Made by a program: the position numbers and the translations under genes
DNA from: Salinicola lusitanus
Lineage (GTDB): Bacteria > Pseudomonadota > Gammaproteobacteria > Pseudomonadales > Halomonadaceae
Direction of reading: 5' to 3'
DNA: 64,000 bases
Assembly: GCF_003206045.1 (NCBI RefSeq)
Contig: NZ_PZJM01000001.1
Span: forward strand, 62,807 to 126,806
Shown here: positions 47,332 through 56,585 of the stretch, one piece after another
Numbering within the stretch: position 1 is the stretch's first letter
How the letters are laid out: the number at the start of each line of letters is the position of its first letter
Notes under the pieces: model-generated
What the model was told of the DNA's origin: nothing
Database searches by the model: none
What the model saw: the letters and a program-made list of their open reading frames with translations, nothing else

Positions 47332-48663
47332 ATGCCGTCATCATCCCAGGCCGAGTCCGAACAGGCGTCCAGGCCGTCGCCGACCCAGCTGTTCAAACTC
47401 ATCATCCCCAGCGCACTGGGCATCCTGGTGTTTTTCGTCCCCCTCTCGATCGATGACCGGCGCACCATTCTGCTCGATCACTTCGTCATCGGCCTGCGCG
47501 CGCTGATGGGCAGTGGCGTGACCCTCTATGCCCTGGTGCTCGTTCTGGCCGGCGCCCTCTACCCCTTGTGGAGCGGACGATGGCGGGCCAGTCGCACCGA
47601 AACCGTGCTGACCCTATTCAAGCTCATCGGTGCAGGCGTGGCGATCATGGCCGTCAGCGGTTGGGGACCGGCGGCACTTTTCGCCCCGGACATGCTGCCG
47701 TTTCTGTTCGACAAGCTCGTCATCTCGGTCGGCCTGATCGTGCCGGTGGGCGCGATCTTCCTGGCACTGCTGATCAACTACGGGCTGATGGAGGGCGTGG
47801 GCGTGCTGTGCCAACCGTTGATGCGCCCGATCTGGCGCACGCCCGGGCGCTCGGCGATCGACGCCGTGGCCTCCTTCGTCGGCAGCTACTCGATCGGGCT
47901 ACTCATTACCAACCGCGTCTATCTGGCGGGTCGCTACTCCGCGCGTGAGGCGGCGATCATCGCCACCGGTTTTTCGACGGTGTCGGCCACGTTCATGATC
48001 ATCGTGGCCAAGACGCTGGACCTGATGGCGATGTGGAATCTCTACTTCTGGCTGACCCTGCTGATCACCTTCATCGTCAGCGCCATCAGCGTCCGCCTGC
48101 CGCCGCTGGCCAGGATGGACGACCGCAAGGCGGATGGCGAAGCCGAGGTCCCCCGCGGCCAGCGCCTGCGCCGGGCCTGGCACGAGAGCCTGATGGCCGC
48201 CGACCGCGCGCCGAGACTCGGCAGCAGCGTCATCACCAACCTGAAGGAGGGCCTGCTGATGACCATCAGCATCCTGCCCTCGATCCTGTCGGTGGGGCTG
48301 CTGGGTCTGCTGCTTGCCAAGTACACGCCGGTGTTCGCGTGGCTGGGGATGATCTTCTACCCCGTGATCGCCCTGTTCGGGATCGATGAGGCACGCCAGC
48401 TCTCCCAGGCGGTGGCTTCCGGGCTGGCCGAGATGTTCCTGCCGGCCCTGCTGACGGCCGACGCCTCGCTGCCGGCCCGATTCACCGCCGGCGTGGTATC
48501 GGTGTCCTCGATTCTGTTCTTCTCGGCATCGATACCCTGCATCCTGTCGACCCGCATACCGCTGTCGGTCGGGCAAATCGTGGTGATCTGGCTGATTCGG
48601 ACGCTGCTGAGTCTCGCCCTGGCGCTCCCCGCGGCACTCATGGTGGCGGCGATCGTCGCCTGA
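47332..48663 (+). CDS. YjiH family membrane transport protein
   Basis: 443 residues, about ten hydrophobic helices with nucleoside-recognition/Gate-type repeats (VASFVGSYSIGLLITNRVYLAGRYSAREAAII and a related later block). YjiH proteins are predicted transporters with no proven substrate. It lies 48 bases after hutF and is probably co-transcribed, so a histidine, urocanate or formylglutamate role is likely but unproven. AGGAG precedes the ATG. Confidence 0.83.
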   Translation: MPSSSQAESEQASRPSPTQLFKLIIPSALGILVFFVPLSIDDRRTILLDHFVIGLRALMGSGVTLYALVLVLAGALYPLWSGRWRASRTETVLTLFKLIGAGVAIMAVSGWGPAALFAPDMLPFLFDKLVISVGLIVPVGAIFLALLINYGLMEGVGVLCQPLMRPIWRTPGRSAIDAVASFVGSYSIGLLITNRVYLAGRYSAREAAIIATGFSTVSATFMIIVAKTLDLMAMWNLYFWLTLLITFIVSAISVRLPPLARMDDRKADGEAEVPRGQRLRRAWHESLMAADRAPRLGSSVITNLKEGLLMTISILPSILSVGLLGLLLAKYTPVFAWLGMIFYPVIALFGIDEARQLSQAVASGLAEMFLPALLTADASLPARFTAGVVSVSSILFFSASIPCILSTRIPLSVGQIVVIWLIRTLLSLALALPAALMVAAIVA

Positions 48664-48732
48664 ACGGCGCGATGCCCACCGCCTCGACGGCCCACCCGCG
48701 GCGTCGAGCGTCATCAGGATGGAGCGCCTGGC

Positions 48733-49449
48733 TCAGCGCCCGCCGGTATGCGCCATCGAACGCAGCTTGTAGCGATCGCCGGGATGCAGCAGATGCGCAT
48801 AGCTGATCAGGCGGTCCTTCGACCAGGTGCGGCGACGCACGCTCAGGCAGGGCGTGCCGACCTCCAGTTCGAGAAACCGGGAGGCGAGAGCATCCGCTGG
48901 CACGGCCTCGACGATATGCTCCATGTCGCTGATCGGACAGGCCGCCACCAGAATCTCGTTGGGTGTCTGGCGCTCGAAATCGGCGTCCAGGTAGCCCGGC
49001 ACCCAGCGGGGATTGACGTACCGGATCTCCAGCTGGATCGGCATGCCATCTTCCAGGTGGACCAGGCGGGAATGGAACAGCTGGCTGCCGACCTTGACGC
49101 CCATGCGCATGGCGATCTCGTCGTCCGCGACCACCGCCTCACGCACGATCACCCGGTTGGCGTAGGCGTGCCCGCGCCCTCTGACCTCGTCGGCGATGTT
49201 GTTGATCTCCACCAGCGGTGACTCGGAGCGGCGATCGGCGACGAAGGTGCCGATGCCCGACTGGCGCCAGAGATATCCCTCCTGGACCAGGTCGCGAATC
49301 GCCTTGTTGGCCGTCATCCGGCTGACCCCGAAGGTGGTCGCCAGCGTCTCCTCCGGCGGTATCTGGTGATCCACCGGAAAATCGCCGCGCTGAATCTGCT
49401 CGAGTAGATACTGCTTGATGACCTGATAGCGTGGGGGCTGCCGATTCAC
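48733..49449 (-). CDS. hutC: Histidine utilisation repressor HutC (GntR/UTRA)
   Basis: 238 residues: an N-terminal winged helix with QIPPEETLATTFGVSRMTANKAIRDL and a UTRA ligand-binding domain from about residue 85 that senses urocanate in this family. The GTG at 49449 is chosen because AAGGAG lies just upstream; the in-frame ATG at 49488 has no clear ribosome site. It presumably binds the three TGTATATACA boxes. Confidence 0.92.
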   Translation of the reverse strand: MNRQPPRYQVIKQYLLEQIQRGDFPVDHQIPPEETLATTFGVSRMTANKAIRDLVQEGYLWRQSGIGTFVADRRSESPLVEINNIADEVRGRGHAYANRVIVREAVVADDEIAMRMGVKVGSQLFHSRLVHLEDGMPIQLEIRYVNPRWVPGYLDADFERQTPNEILVAACPISDMEHIVEAVPADALASRFLELEVGTPCLSVRRRTWSKDRLISYAHLLHPGDRYKLRSMAHTGGR

Positions 49450-49500
49450 GCCTGCTCCTTGTTGTAGGCAAGAGTCTGTGCCGGGCATCCTGACCGACCA

Positions 49501-50166
49501 CTAGAACCGCTGCTGGACACTTGCGCCATCCGGCGCCAGCAAGCGTCTTTTCAGTTGGATATCAAAACCGATGACGCCGTGCTCGCCATCGTCGGCCGGG
49601 CAGAGGCGTGGCCCCCCTGCACTTGCGCCATGCTCGGCAGGGTAGCGCAGCGCATCGCCAGGCCCAATGGCTTCCTGGCCCCGCGACGATGCACCGACAT
49701 CCAGCCGCCCTTGCGCCAGCACGAACCAGCGCTCCGCGAGCGTCTCATCGGCGATAGGCGATGGCCACGACCCCGACCTGCCAGATGCAAGAGACCCCTG
49801 CCATCGGCGGGGATCGAACATCAGGTTCAAGGCCCGGCTCGGGCCGGCGGGGAGCTCGCACGCGACCGGCTCGTCACCGTCGAACACCACCACGTCGCCG
49901 GTAGCGAGCGTGATCCGTCTATCACGGAAAGACAGCACGACGGGATTCGCCCCGAGCACGCCGAAATGGCGTCGATAGCCGCCGAAATGGGAGAACGCGC
50001 CCCAGCGCTCCAGATCGGCGACCGAGATCCGCCAGCCCGGCGGAAGATCGCCAAGCTCACACGCGACTTCGCGGGTGACGCCCCCACCGTTTTTCCAGGC
50101 AACGGCGACCATGTCCTGGCGCCGGAGGATACTCCACTCGTGTTGCTCGTCACCCCTGCTGGACAT
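49501..50166 (-). CDS. hutD: HutD family protein
   Basis: 221 residues from ATG 50166 (GAGGAG 8 bases upstream). WSILRRQDMVAVAWKNGGGVTREVA, GWRISVADLERWGAFSHFGGYRRHFGVL and LNLMFDPRRW identify HutD, a cupin-like protein thought to limit hut operon activity, possibly by binding urocanate or formylglutamate. Longer in-frame starts reach across the HutC box and are rejected. It is 51 bases upstream of hutC. Confidence 0.9.
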   Translation of the reverse strand: MSSRGDEQHEWSILRRQDMVAVAWKNGGGVTREVACELGDLPPGWRISVADLERWGAFSHFGGYRRHFGVLGANPVVLSFRDRRITLATGDVVVFDGDEPVACELPAGPSRALNLMFDPRRWQGSLASGRSGSWPSPIADETLAERWFVLAQGRLDVGASSRGQEAIGPGDALRYPAEHGASAGGPRLCPADDGEHGVIGFDIQLKRRLLAPDGASVQQRF

Positions 50167-50284
50167 CGCGCCGCTCCTCGATCGCTCCTGGCCGCCCGGC
50201 AACCATGGCCCTTGCGACCTGCCGGCGGCACGCCGTCGCGATCGGTTCAGGCCCCGCCACGGGTAGAATCTCACGTACCGATAA

Positions 50285-50294
50285 TGTATATACA
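50285..50294. promoter_or_regulatory. HutC box between hutD and the orphan binding-protein gene
   Basis: TGTATATACA, 78 bases before the binding-protein start and 119 bases before hutD. Places both directions under likely HutC control. Confidence 0.75.
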
Positions 50295-50371
50295 TTAAGA
50301 GCGCGACCTCCAAGCGACAACAACAACCTTGGGTCCGCGTCTGGAACGTCAATCTCTTAAAAGGATAACCC

Positions 50372-51232
50372 ATGTCTTCTCTGAAAATGCTGCTGGCTAC
50401 TGCGGGCCTCGCCGTGGTCGGTATCGCCCCCGCGAGCGCGGCGGACAAGTCGGTCACCATCGGCACCAACAACTGGGCAGAAAACATTGCCGTCTCGCAT
50501 ATGTGGCAGCAGCTGCTTGGCGAGAAGGGTTACGACGTCACCCTCAACGAAGTCTCGAAGCCGATTCTCTTCGGCGGCCTGGCCGAGGGCGACATCGATA
50601 TCTCGCTCGAGGTGTGGCTCCCCAGCGACCACGCCTATGTCGACCCCTACCGCGACCGTATCGATCTTCACGCCACCTGGTATGACGACGCGCTGGATGC
50701 TCTGGTCGTCCCCACTTACATGGATGACGTCGACTCCGTGGCCGATCTGGCGAATCATGCCGCGGCGTTCGACTACCAGGGCAAGCCGACGATCTTCGGT
50801 ATCGAGCCCGGTGCCACCATCGCCGATGAGGCCGACACGGCGATCGCTGAGTACGACCTGCCGTTTCGCCAGCTCAGTAGCAGCGAGTCGGCGATGATGG
50901 CGCAACTCAAGCAGGCCTATCGGGAGAAGAAGCCGATCGTCGCGACCCTGTGGCAGCCGCATTGGGCGTTTGCCGAGTACGATCTCAAGATTCTCGCGGA
51001 CCCCAAAAAGGTGTTCAGTGCCGGCGAGGAGATCAAATGGGTGTCCCATCACGGTTTCAGCGCGAGCAACCCGGAACTCACGGCCATTCTCGACGCTTGG
51101 CACATGACGCCTGGGCAGCTCTCTCAACTGATGCTGGTCATCGAGAACGCGGGAGACCCTGACAAGGGCGCCGCCCAGTGGATTGCCGACAACCGCGAGC
51201 TCGTCGACGGGTGGCTCGACGCCACGCCGTGA
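50372..51232 (+). CDS. Quaternary-amine-type ABC substrate-binding protein (HutX-like), orphan
   Basis: 286 residues. Signal peptide at 1-23 (ending ASA), then VTIGTNNWAENIAVSHMWQQLL and WQPHWAFAEYDLKIL, the fold of glycine betaine/proline-binding proteins (OpuAC). Histidine-specific HutX proteins belong to this same family. The HutC box upstream supports histidine or urocanate binding. No permease or ATPase gene follows; a terminator comes next, so it must share a transporter encoded elsewhere. Confidence 0.85.
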   Translation: MSSLKMLLATAGLAVVGIAPASAADKSVTIGTNNWAENIAVSHMWQQLLGEKGYDVTLNEVSKPILFGGLAEGDIDISLEVWLPSDHAYVDPYRDRIDLHATWYDDALDALVVPTYMDDVDSVADLANHAAAFDYQGKPTIFGIEPGATIADEADTAIAEYDLPFRQLSSSESAMMAQLKQAYREKKPIVATLWQPHWAFAEYDLKILADPKKVFSAGEEIKWVSHHGFSASNPELTAILDAWHMTPGQLSQLMLVIENAGDPDKGAAQWIADNRELVDGWLDATP

Positions 51233-51259
51233 GCAAAGCGACTCGCTGCCATCACGAAA

Positions 51260-51281
51260 AACCCCGGCATCGGCCGGGGTT
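51260..51281. terminator. Bidirectional hairpin between convergent genes
   Basis: AACCCCGGC / GCCGGGGTT stem with an ATCG loop. Five T residues follow on the minus strand; few on the plus strand. Confidence 0.7.
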
Positions 51282-51305
51282 ATCGCTTCTCGCAACAGCC
51301 GTGGC

Positions 51306-51512
51306 TCAGCAGCGCGTGCAGTGCTTCAAGGTTTCGGCAGCGTCTTGCTCGAGCTGCGGCGTGCGTGATGGCAGTGCCGACGAGCGCCGCGAGGCCGGCA
51401 GCAGCGGCGTCGAGCGCAGCAGCATCATCACCATGGCGCGCACCACGTGCGCAAGCACGTAGATGACGACGGCCATAACGATCAACGCTTTGATGCGCCC
51501 GGAAATTTTCAC
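51306..51512 (-). CDS. Small membrane protein with C-terminal CxxC
   Basis: 68 residues from a GTG with AAGGAG upstream. One transmembrane helix (about 9-33, ALIVMAVVIYVLAHVVRAMV) and a Ser/Pro-rich tail ending HCTRC, a CxxC that could bind metal or a thiol partner. I recognise no family. A plus-strand frame overlaps but has no ribosome site. Confidence 0.6.
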   Translation of the reverse strand: MKISGRIKALIVMAVVIYVLAHVVRAMVMMLLRSTPLLPASRRSSALPSRTPQLEQDAAETLKHCTRC

Positions 51513-51668
51513 GCTGCTTCTCCTTGGAGGGGGGAGTCGGGGGGATTGGCAGCAAGGATATAATCACAAGATTGTGACGGAAAATTGAAGGCATCGATAA
51601 ACGGTATGCGGGTCATCGATGGCGGTGGTCTATTCTAAAGCCACAATGTCGGCCGAGAGGTACCTGGC

Positions 51669-52223
51669 TTGAGACCGTCGAAGACCGATTTCCCGCTGGA
51701 CCAGTGCCGCTGCCATCTGGAAACGGGGCCGATCGTGCTGGTCGGCTCCCAATGGCGGGGCGAACGCAACCTGATGGTGATGGGCTGGCACCTGATGCTC
51801 GGCTTCGCCCCGGCACACTTCGGCTGCCTGATTACCGCCGGCAACCATAGCCATCGTCTGGTGCGTGAAAGCCGCGAATGCACGATCAACGTGCCAACGC
51901 TCGACCTGGTCGATGCGGTCGTCGGTGTCGGCAACAGTGACGGCGACGCCATCGACAAGTTCGATGCCTTCGGTCTGACACCGGAGGAGGGAGAGATCGT
52001 CTCGGCACCGCTGGTCGCCGAATGTTACGCCAGCTTCGAATGCCGTCTGGTCGACGACAGCCAGATCGACCGCCACGAGCTGTTCATCTGGGAGATCGTC
52101 AAGGCGCATGTCGACAGCTCGATCGAACGTCCCCGCACGCTCCACTACCGCGGCCATGGCCGCTTCATGATCGCCGGCGACGAAGTCGACCGATCAAGGG
52201 ACTTCCGGGTGCAGAATTTGTGA
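51669..52223 (+). CDS. Flavin reductase family protein
   Basis: 184 residues of the flavin-reductase-like split barrel family, with VLVGSQWRGERNLMVMGWHLML, HSHRLVRESRECTINVP and FDAFGLTPEEGEIV. Such proteins bind FMN and often partner monooxygenases or act on unknown substrates. A TTG start with GAGAGG upstream is used; no ATG gives a complete domain. The stop overlaps the GTG of the following acetyltransferase. Confidence 0.8.
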   Translation: MRPSKTDFPLDQCRCHLETGPIVLVGSQWRGERNLMVMGWHLMLGFAPAHFGCLITAGNHSHRLVRESRECTINVPTLDLVDAVVGVGNSDGDAIDKFDAFGLTPEEGEIVSAPLVAECYASFECRLVDDSQIDRHELFIWEIVKAHVDSSIERPRTLHYRGHGRFMIAGDEVDRSRDFRVQNL

Positions 52224-52762
52224 CTCTCGATTCATATCAGCAGCGTGTCGTTGCAGAAACCTCGAGGCTTCGACTTCGCGAGCTCGCGTATAGCGACCAC
52301 GCCGAGCTGGCGAAAATATTGGCTGACAGAGAAGTCATGCACTTCTCGATGAGAGGTCCCCTTACCAACGATCAAACTAGCGCATTCATCGAGGCCAACC
52401 ACTCTTTGTACCGGGAGCGTCAGTTCGGAATGTGGGCCGTGGAACAAAGCGCTGACGGTGCGCTCATCGGCTTCTGTGGACTGAGTCCAATCGACCTCGC
52501 AGGTAAGGAAGAAATTGAACTCGGTTATCGACTAACGCCCTCCGCATGGGGCAAAGGGCTCGCTACGGAGGCCGCCTGTGCGACAGTGAAGCAGGGTATA
52601 AACAACTGCTGCCTAGACTCGATCATCGCTATCGTCGCGAGCAGTCACCCAGCCTCGGCAAGCGTGGCGCGTAAAGCTGGGATGAGTCTCGAAACGACTA
52701 CCCGCTTTCACGCATGGGAAGTCGATATATTTCGCTATCGAAGACACGATGATAAAGATTAG
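52220..52762 (+). CDS. GNAT family acetyltransferase (RimJ/RimL-like)
   Basis: 180 residues. TSRLRLRELAYSDHAELAKIL is the usual opening of ribosomal-protein-type GNATs, and GYRLTPSAWGKGLATEAACATV holds the acetyl-CoA loop. GTG start coupled to the flavin reductase stop. Third positions are less GC-rich than the neighbours, hinting at recent acquisition. Its stop overlaps the end of the convergent deacetylase gene. Confidence 0.8.
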   Translation: MTLDSYQQRVVAETSRLRLRELAYSDHAELAKILADREVMHFSMRGPLTNDQTSAFIEANHSLYRERQFGMWAVEQSADGALIGFCGLSPIDLAGKEEIELGYRLTPSAWGKGLATEAACATVKQGINNCCLDSIIAIVASSHPASASVARKAGMSLETTTRFHAWEVDIFRYRRHDDKD

Positions 52763-53778
52763 CGCTCCAGCAGCCCCTCGAAGAAGCACACCGCGTTCTC
52801 TTCGAGCCCTTCCAGGTAGTAGCCGCCCTCCTGCACCACCAGCGTGGGGAGACCGAGAGCGGCGATGTCGCGGCCGAGCCTTTCGAATCCCGGCGTGGAG
52901 ACCGTCACCTTGGCCTGGGGGTCCTTCTCGTGGATATCGAAGCCCAGCGCCAGCACCAGCGCATCCGGTTCGAACAGGCGAATCGCCTGGCAGGCTTCCT
53001 CGAGACGCGCGAAGAAGACCGCCTCCGATGATCCGTGGGGCATCGGCAGATTGAGGTTGTAACCGAGCCCCGCGCCGCGCCCGCGCTCATCCTCGAAACC
53101 GCAGACCGCCGGGTAGAAATTGGTGGTGTCGCCGTGGATCGAGATATACATCACGTCGTCGCGCTCGTAGAAGATCTCCTGCACGCCCTGGCCGTGGTGC
53201 ATGTCGGTATCGAGCACGACGACGCGGGGATAGCGCGAGGTCAGACGCTGTGCGGCGATCGCCGCGTTGTTGAGAAAGCAGAAGCCGCCGGCGGAGTCGA
53301 TCCCCGAGTGGTGACCCGGTGGGCGCGACAGCGTATAGGCGAAGCGCTCGCCGGCGAGCAGGGTGTCGGCCCCCGCCACCGCGCCCTGGGCCGCCCAGTA
53401 GGCCGCCTGCCAGGTGTGCCGGCCCACCGGGGCGCTGCCATCGGCCAGGTAGCGCGCCGCTTCGGCAAGAATGCCGCGCAGGGCGTTGGGCGAGCGCACG
53501 AACACATTGGAGATCACCTCCTCGCCCCAGTCCTCGCCCAGCTCGTGCCAGCGCCGGTGGGCGCTCTCGAGAAAGCGCAGATAGGGCAGCGAGTGCACGG
53601 CGCGCAGCGGGCCGACCCCCTGGTCGGTCGGCGCCTGGACCTGGAAACCGAGCCGCCTGGCCGCCGCCAGCAGATGCTCGGCGCGGTCGCGAACTTCCTG
53701 GGGCTTGCGCATCTTGCCGCGGGAGAAATAGGTCTGCGGTTGATGCAGTAGCTGATCGTCGTGAAAGAAGGTCTTCAT
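52759..53778 (-). CDS. Histone deacetylase family protein (acetylpolyamine amidohydrolase-like)
   Basis: 339 residues, Zn-dependent arginase/deacetylase fold. SRPPGHHSGIDSAGGFCFLNNAAIAA holds the His pair, VVVLDTDMHHGQGVQEIFY the Zn ligands Asp and His, and LALGFDIHEKDP the third ligand. Bacterial relatives remove acetyl groups from polyamines and other amines. ATG 53778 starts the recognisable MKTFFHDDQLLHQP opening. It is one of two such enzymes in this locus (the other at 62188). Confidence 0.88.
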   Translation of the reverse strand: MKTFFHDDQLLHQPQTYFSRGKMRKPQEVRDRAEHLLAAARRLGFQVQAPTDQGVGPLRAVHSLPYLRFLESAHRRWHELGEDWGEEVISNVFVRSPNALRGILAEAARYLADGSAPVGRHTWQAAYWAAQGAVAGADTLLAGERFAYTLSRPPGHHSGIDSAGGFCFLNNAAIAAQRLTSRYPRVVVLDTDMHHGQGVQEIFYERDDVMYISIHGDTTNFYPAVCGFEDERGRGAGLGYNLNLPMPHGSSEAVFFARLEEACQAIRLFEPDALVLALGFDIHEKDPQAKVTVSTPGFERLGRDIAALGLPTLVVQEGGYYLEGLEENAVCFFEGLLER

Positions 53779-53812
53779 GGGTTGTCCTTGTTGTCCGCCG
53801 TCCACTTCGAGC

Positions 53813-54817
53813 TCAATACCCTGCCTCTCGATCCACCACGCTCGCAGGCAGCAGACCGTCGTCCAGACGCTGCAGCGCCTTCGCCACTTCCTGGGCCACC
53901 TGCGGCGGCGTCGAGTCACAGGCGTCGTGCGGGGTGGCCAGGATCCGCTCGTGCCGCCAGAACGGATGATCCTGCGGCAGCGGCTCGATCGCGAAGACGT
54001 CCAGCGAGGCCGCCGCAAGCTGGCCGCTCGCCAGGGCCGCGAGCAGGTCGTCCTCGATGAGATGCTCACCGCGCCCGACGTGGATCAGCGCCGCGCCCCG
54101 AGGCATCCGGGCAAACAGCGCGGCGTCGAGGATGCCCCGGGTCTGCGGGGTCAGTGGCAGCAGATTGATCAGGATGTCGCTGCGCGCCGCGAGCCGCTCG
54201 AGCCCCGCCTCACCGCTGAATCCCTCGACGCCGGCCGGCAGATTGCGCCCGCTGCGCGAGTAGATCGCCACGTCGTAATCCAGCGCCACCAGTGAGCGCG
54301 CCACCGCCCCGCCCATCCTGCCAGCCCCCAGCAGCCCCACCCGCACGTCAGCGGCGTCGCGCTTCGGTAGACGCTGCCAGTGGCGTTGACGCTGATGGCG
54401 CAGATAGTCGCCGAAGCGACGGTGATGCCACAGCACGTGCCAGGTCACGAATCCCGCCATCATCTGCGCCTGGGACTCACCGGCAATACGCATCAGCGGC
54501 ACGTCACTCGGCAGGCTGGGGCTGGCGAGAATTCCGTTGACGCCGGCGGCGATCGACGACACCAGGCGCAGATGGGGATAGGGCCGGAAATCCTCGGCCC
54601 CCGGGTCCCAGGCCAGCGCGAAGGTCACGCTCTCGGGGTCGGTGATGGCGTCCGGCAGCGACAGACGGATATGCGGCGCCACCTGCTCGAAGGCGGCGAT
54701 GTAGGTCGTCATGATCTCGGCCGAGCCCAACAGCACGCCCTGCACGGTGGGCACGTCGGCGCCTGGTTCGGGTGTCCGAGCGTGATGTTCGGTTTCCATG
54801 GTCGTCATGCGTTCCAT
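53813..54817 (-). CDS. 2-hydroxyacid dehydrogenase, GhrA-like
   Basis: 334 residues with the order of glyoxylate/hydroxypyruvate reductase A. VGLLGAGRMGGAVARSL is the NAD(P)-binding loop (about residue 160), INLLPLTPQTRGILDA follows, then the catalytic region HVGRGEHL and late His in ATPHDAC. It sits between a deacetylase and the ABC transporter genes. The start could also be the Met at 54799; no clear ribosome site decides it. Confidence 0.85.
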   Translation of the reverse strand: MERMTTMETEHHARTPEPGADVPTVQGVLLGSAEIMTTYIAAFEQVAPHIRLSLPDAITDPESVTFALAWDPGAEDFRPYPHLRLVSSIAAGVNGILASPSLPSDVPLMRIAGESQAQMMAGFVTWHVLWHHRRFGDYLRHQRQRHWQRLPKRDAADVRVGLLGAGRMGGAVARSLVALDYDVAIYSRSGRNLPAGVEGFSGEAGLERLAARSDILINLLPLTPQTRGILDAALFARMPRGAALIHVGRGEHLIEDDLLAALASGQLAAASLDVFAIEPLPQDHPFWRHERILATPHDACDSTPPQVAQEVAKALQRLDDGLLPASVVDREAGY

Positions 54818-54832
54818 TTGTCGTTGATCGAT

Positions 54833-56575
54833 TCAGAGCACCCCGGCGGTTGCCGTCGCCGGCGCCTCGCGGCGTCCCGGTATCGCTTCCAGCAGCTCGC
54901 GAGTGTACGGGTGCTGCGGCGAAGTAAAGATCTCCCTGGCGCTGCCGTGCTCGACGATACGCCCCTTCTGCATCACGATCAGGCGATCGCAGATCTGGGC
55001 CGCCACCCGCAGGTCATGGGTGATGAACAGCAGCGAGAGATCGAGTTTCTGTTTCAGGTCATCGAGCAGCTTCAGCACCTGCGCCTGGATCGAGACGTCC
55101 AGCGCCGAGACGGCCTCGTCGGCCACGATCAGCTCGGGATTGAGCGCCAGCGCCCGAGCGATACCGATACGCTGACGCTGGCCGCCGGAGAACTCGTGGG
55201 GATAGCGCTCGGCGGCGCCGCCATCGAGCCCCACCGTTGCCAGCAGCGTCCGCGCCTGTGCCAACGCCTCGGCCTTGGGCACGCCGTTGGCGATCGGCCC
55301 CTGGGCAATCGCCATGCCGACACGGATGCGCGGGTTGAGCGACGCATACGGGTCCTGGAAGACCATCTGGATGCGACGCCGATGCGCTCGCAGCGCGCGG
55401 CCCTCCAGGGCGCTCAGGTCCACCCCGTCGAGACGGATCTCGCCGCTGTCCGGCCGGTTCAGGCCCACGATGCAGCGCCCCAGAGTCGATTTCCCGGAGC
55501 CCGACTCGCCGACGATCCCCAGCGTCTCGCCCTTGCCGAGCGAGAAGCCGATGCCGTCGAGCGCGACGACTTCACGCTTGGGCTGGAACCAGCCGCCGCT
55601 GGATCGATAGACCTTGTCGAGGCCGCTGACCGACAGCAGCGGTGTCGAATCCGTGCCGTCCCGCGGCGGCGGGATGGCATCCCCCGGTCTTTCTACCGCC
55701 GCCACGACACCGGCGGGTCTTCCTACCGCCGCCACGGTATCGGCGGGTCTTCCTACCGCCGCCACGACATCGGCGGGGATGGCGTCGATCAGCGCACGGG
55801 TGTAGTCATGCCGGGGATGGTCGAGCACCTCGCGGGCCTCCCCCATCTCGACGATCTTGCCTTCGCGCATGACGCAGACGCGATCGGCGATCTCGGCGAC
55901 CACGCCGAAATCGTGGGTGATAAACATCACCGCCATGCCACGCCGCGCCTGCAGATCCTTCACCAGATGCAGAATCTGCGCCTGGGTGGTCACATCCAGC
56001 GCCGTGGTCGGCTCGTCGGCAATCAGCAGTTCCGGCTCGAGGGCCAGGGCCATGGCGATCATTACCCGCTGACGCTGGCCGCCGGAAAGCTCGAAGGGGT
56101 AGGCGCGCAGCGCCGATGTCGGATCGGGCAGGCGGACCTCCTCGAGCAGCGCCAGCGCCCTCTCCCTGCGCGCCCGCGGGGTCAACAGGCCGTGCGCCTC
56201 GAACACCTCGGCGATCTGCTCGCCGACCCGCATCAGCGGATTGAGCGCCGTCATTGGCTCCTGGAAGATCATGCCGATGCGCCGCCCGCGCAGGGCACGG
56301 TGGCTGAGCTCATCCATCGCCAGCACGTCCTGGCCGTCGAACAGTGCCCGCCCCTTGGCGACGTGAACACCGGTGGGCAAGAGCCCCATGAGCGCATTGG
56401 CCGTCATCGACTTGCCGGAGCCGGATTCGCCGACCACGCACAGGATCTCCCCCGCCTTCAGGTCGTAGCTGACGTTATCGACGGCATAGAGCCGGTCGGC
56501 GCCCTCCGGCAGGGCCAGCGACAGGCGCTCGATGCGTAGCAGGGGCGCGCCGGACTCTCGTGTGGGTTCACTCAT
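54833..56575 (-). CDS. Dipeptide/oligopeptide ABC transporter, fused ATP-binding protein (DppD-DppF)
   Basis: 580 residues with two complete ABC modules. Module 1: Walker A GESGSGKS (49-56), signature [15 protein letters not shown]. Module 2: Walker [10 protein letters not shown], signature [15 protein letters not shown]. They are joined by a linker containing three copies of a 10-residue unit ([14 protein letters not shown]) encoded by 30-bp DNA repeats. It drives uptake through DppB and DppC. Confidence 0.93.
   Translation of the reverse strand: MSEPTRESGAPLLRIERLSLALPEGADRLYAVDNVSYDLKAGEILCVVGESGSGKSMTANALMGLLPTGVHVAKGRALFDGQDVLAMDELSHRALRGRRIGMIFQEPMTALNPLMRVGEQIAEVFEAHGLLTPRARRERALALLEEVRLPDPTSALRAYPFELSGGQRQRVMIAMALALEPELLIADEPTTALDVTTQAQILHLVKDLQARRGMAVMFITHDFGVVAEIADRVCVMREGKIVEMGEAREVLDHPRHDYTRALIDAIPADVVAAVGRPADTVAAVGRPAGVVAAVERPGDAIPPPRDGTDSTPLLSVSGLDKVYRSSGGWFQPKREVVALDGIGFSLGKGETLGIVGESGSGKSTLGRCIVGLNRPDSGEIRLDGVDLSALEGRALRAHRRRIQMVFQDPYASLNPRIRVGMAIAQGPIANGVPKAEALAQARTLLATVGLDGGAAERYPHEFSGGQRQRIGIARALALNPELIVADEAVSALDVSIQAQVLKLLDDLKQKLDLSLLFITHDLRVAAQICDRLIVMQKGRIVEHGSAREIFTSPQHPYTRELLEAIPGRREAPATATAGVL
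55685..55774 (-). repeat. Three tandem 30-bp repeats in the linker of the fused ATPase
   Basis: Units at 55685, 55715 and 55745 differ at only a few positions and keep the reading frame. They lie exactly between the two nucleotide-binding domains. Confidence 0.92.
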
Positions 56576-56585
56576 GGTCGGTCTC

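Noticed and set aside
51178..51462. Plus-strand ORF after the orphan binding-protein gene
   Set aside because: It crosses the hairpin at 51260, lacks a ribosome site and is opposite the better-supported small membrane protein gene.
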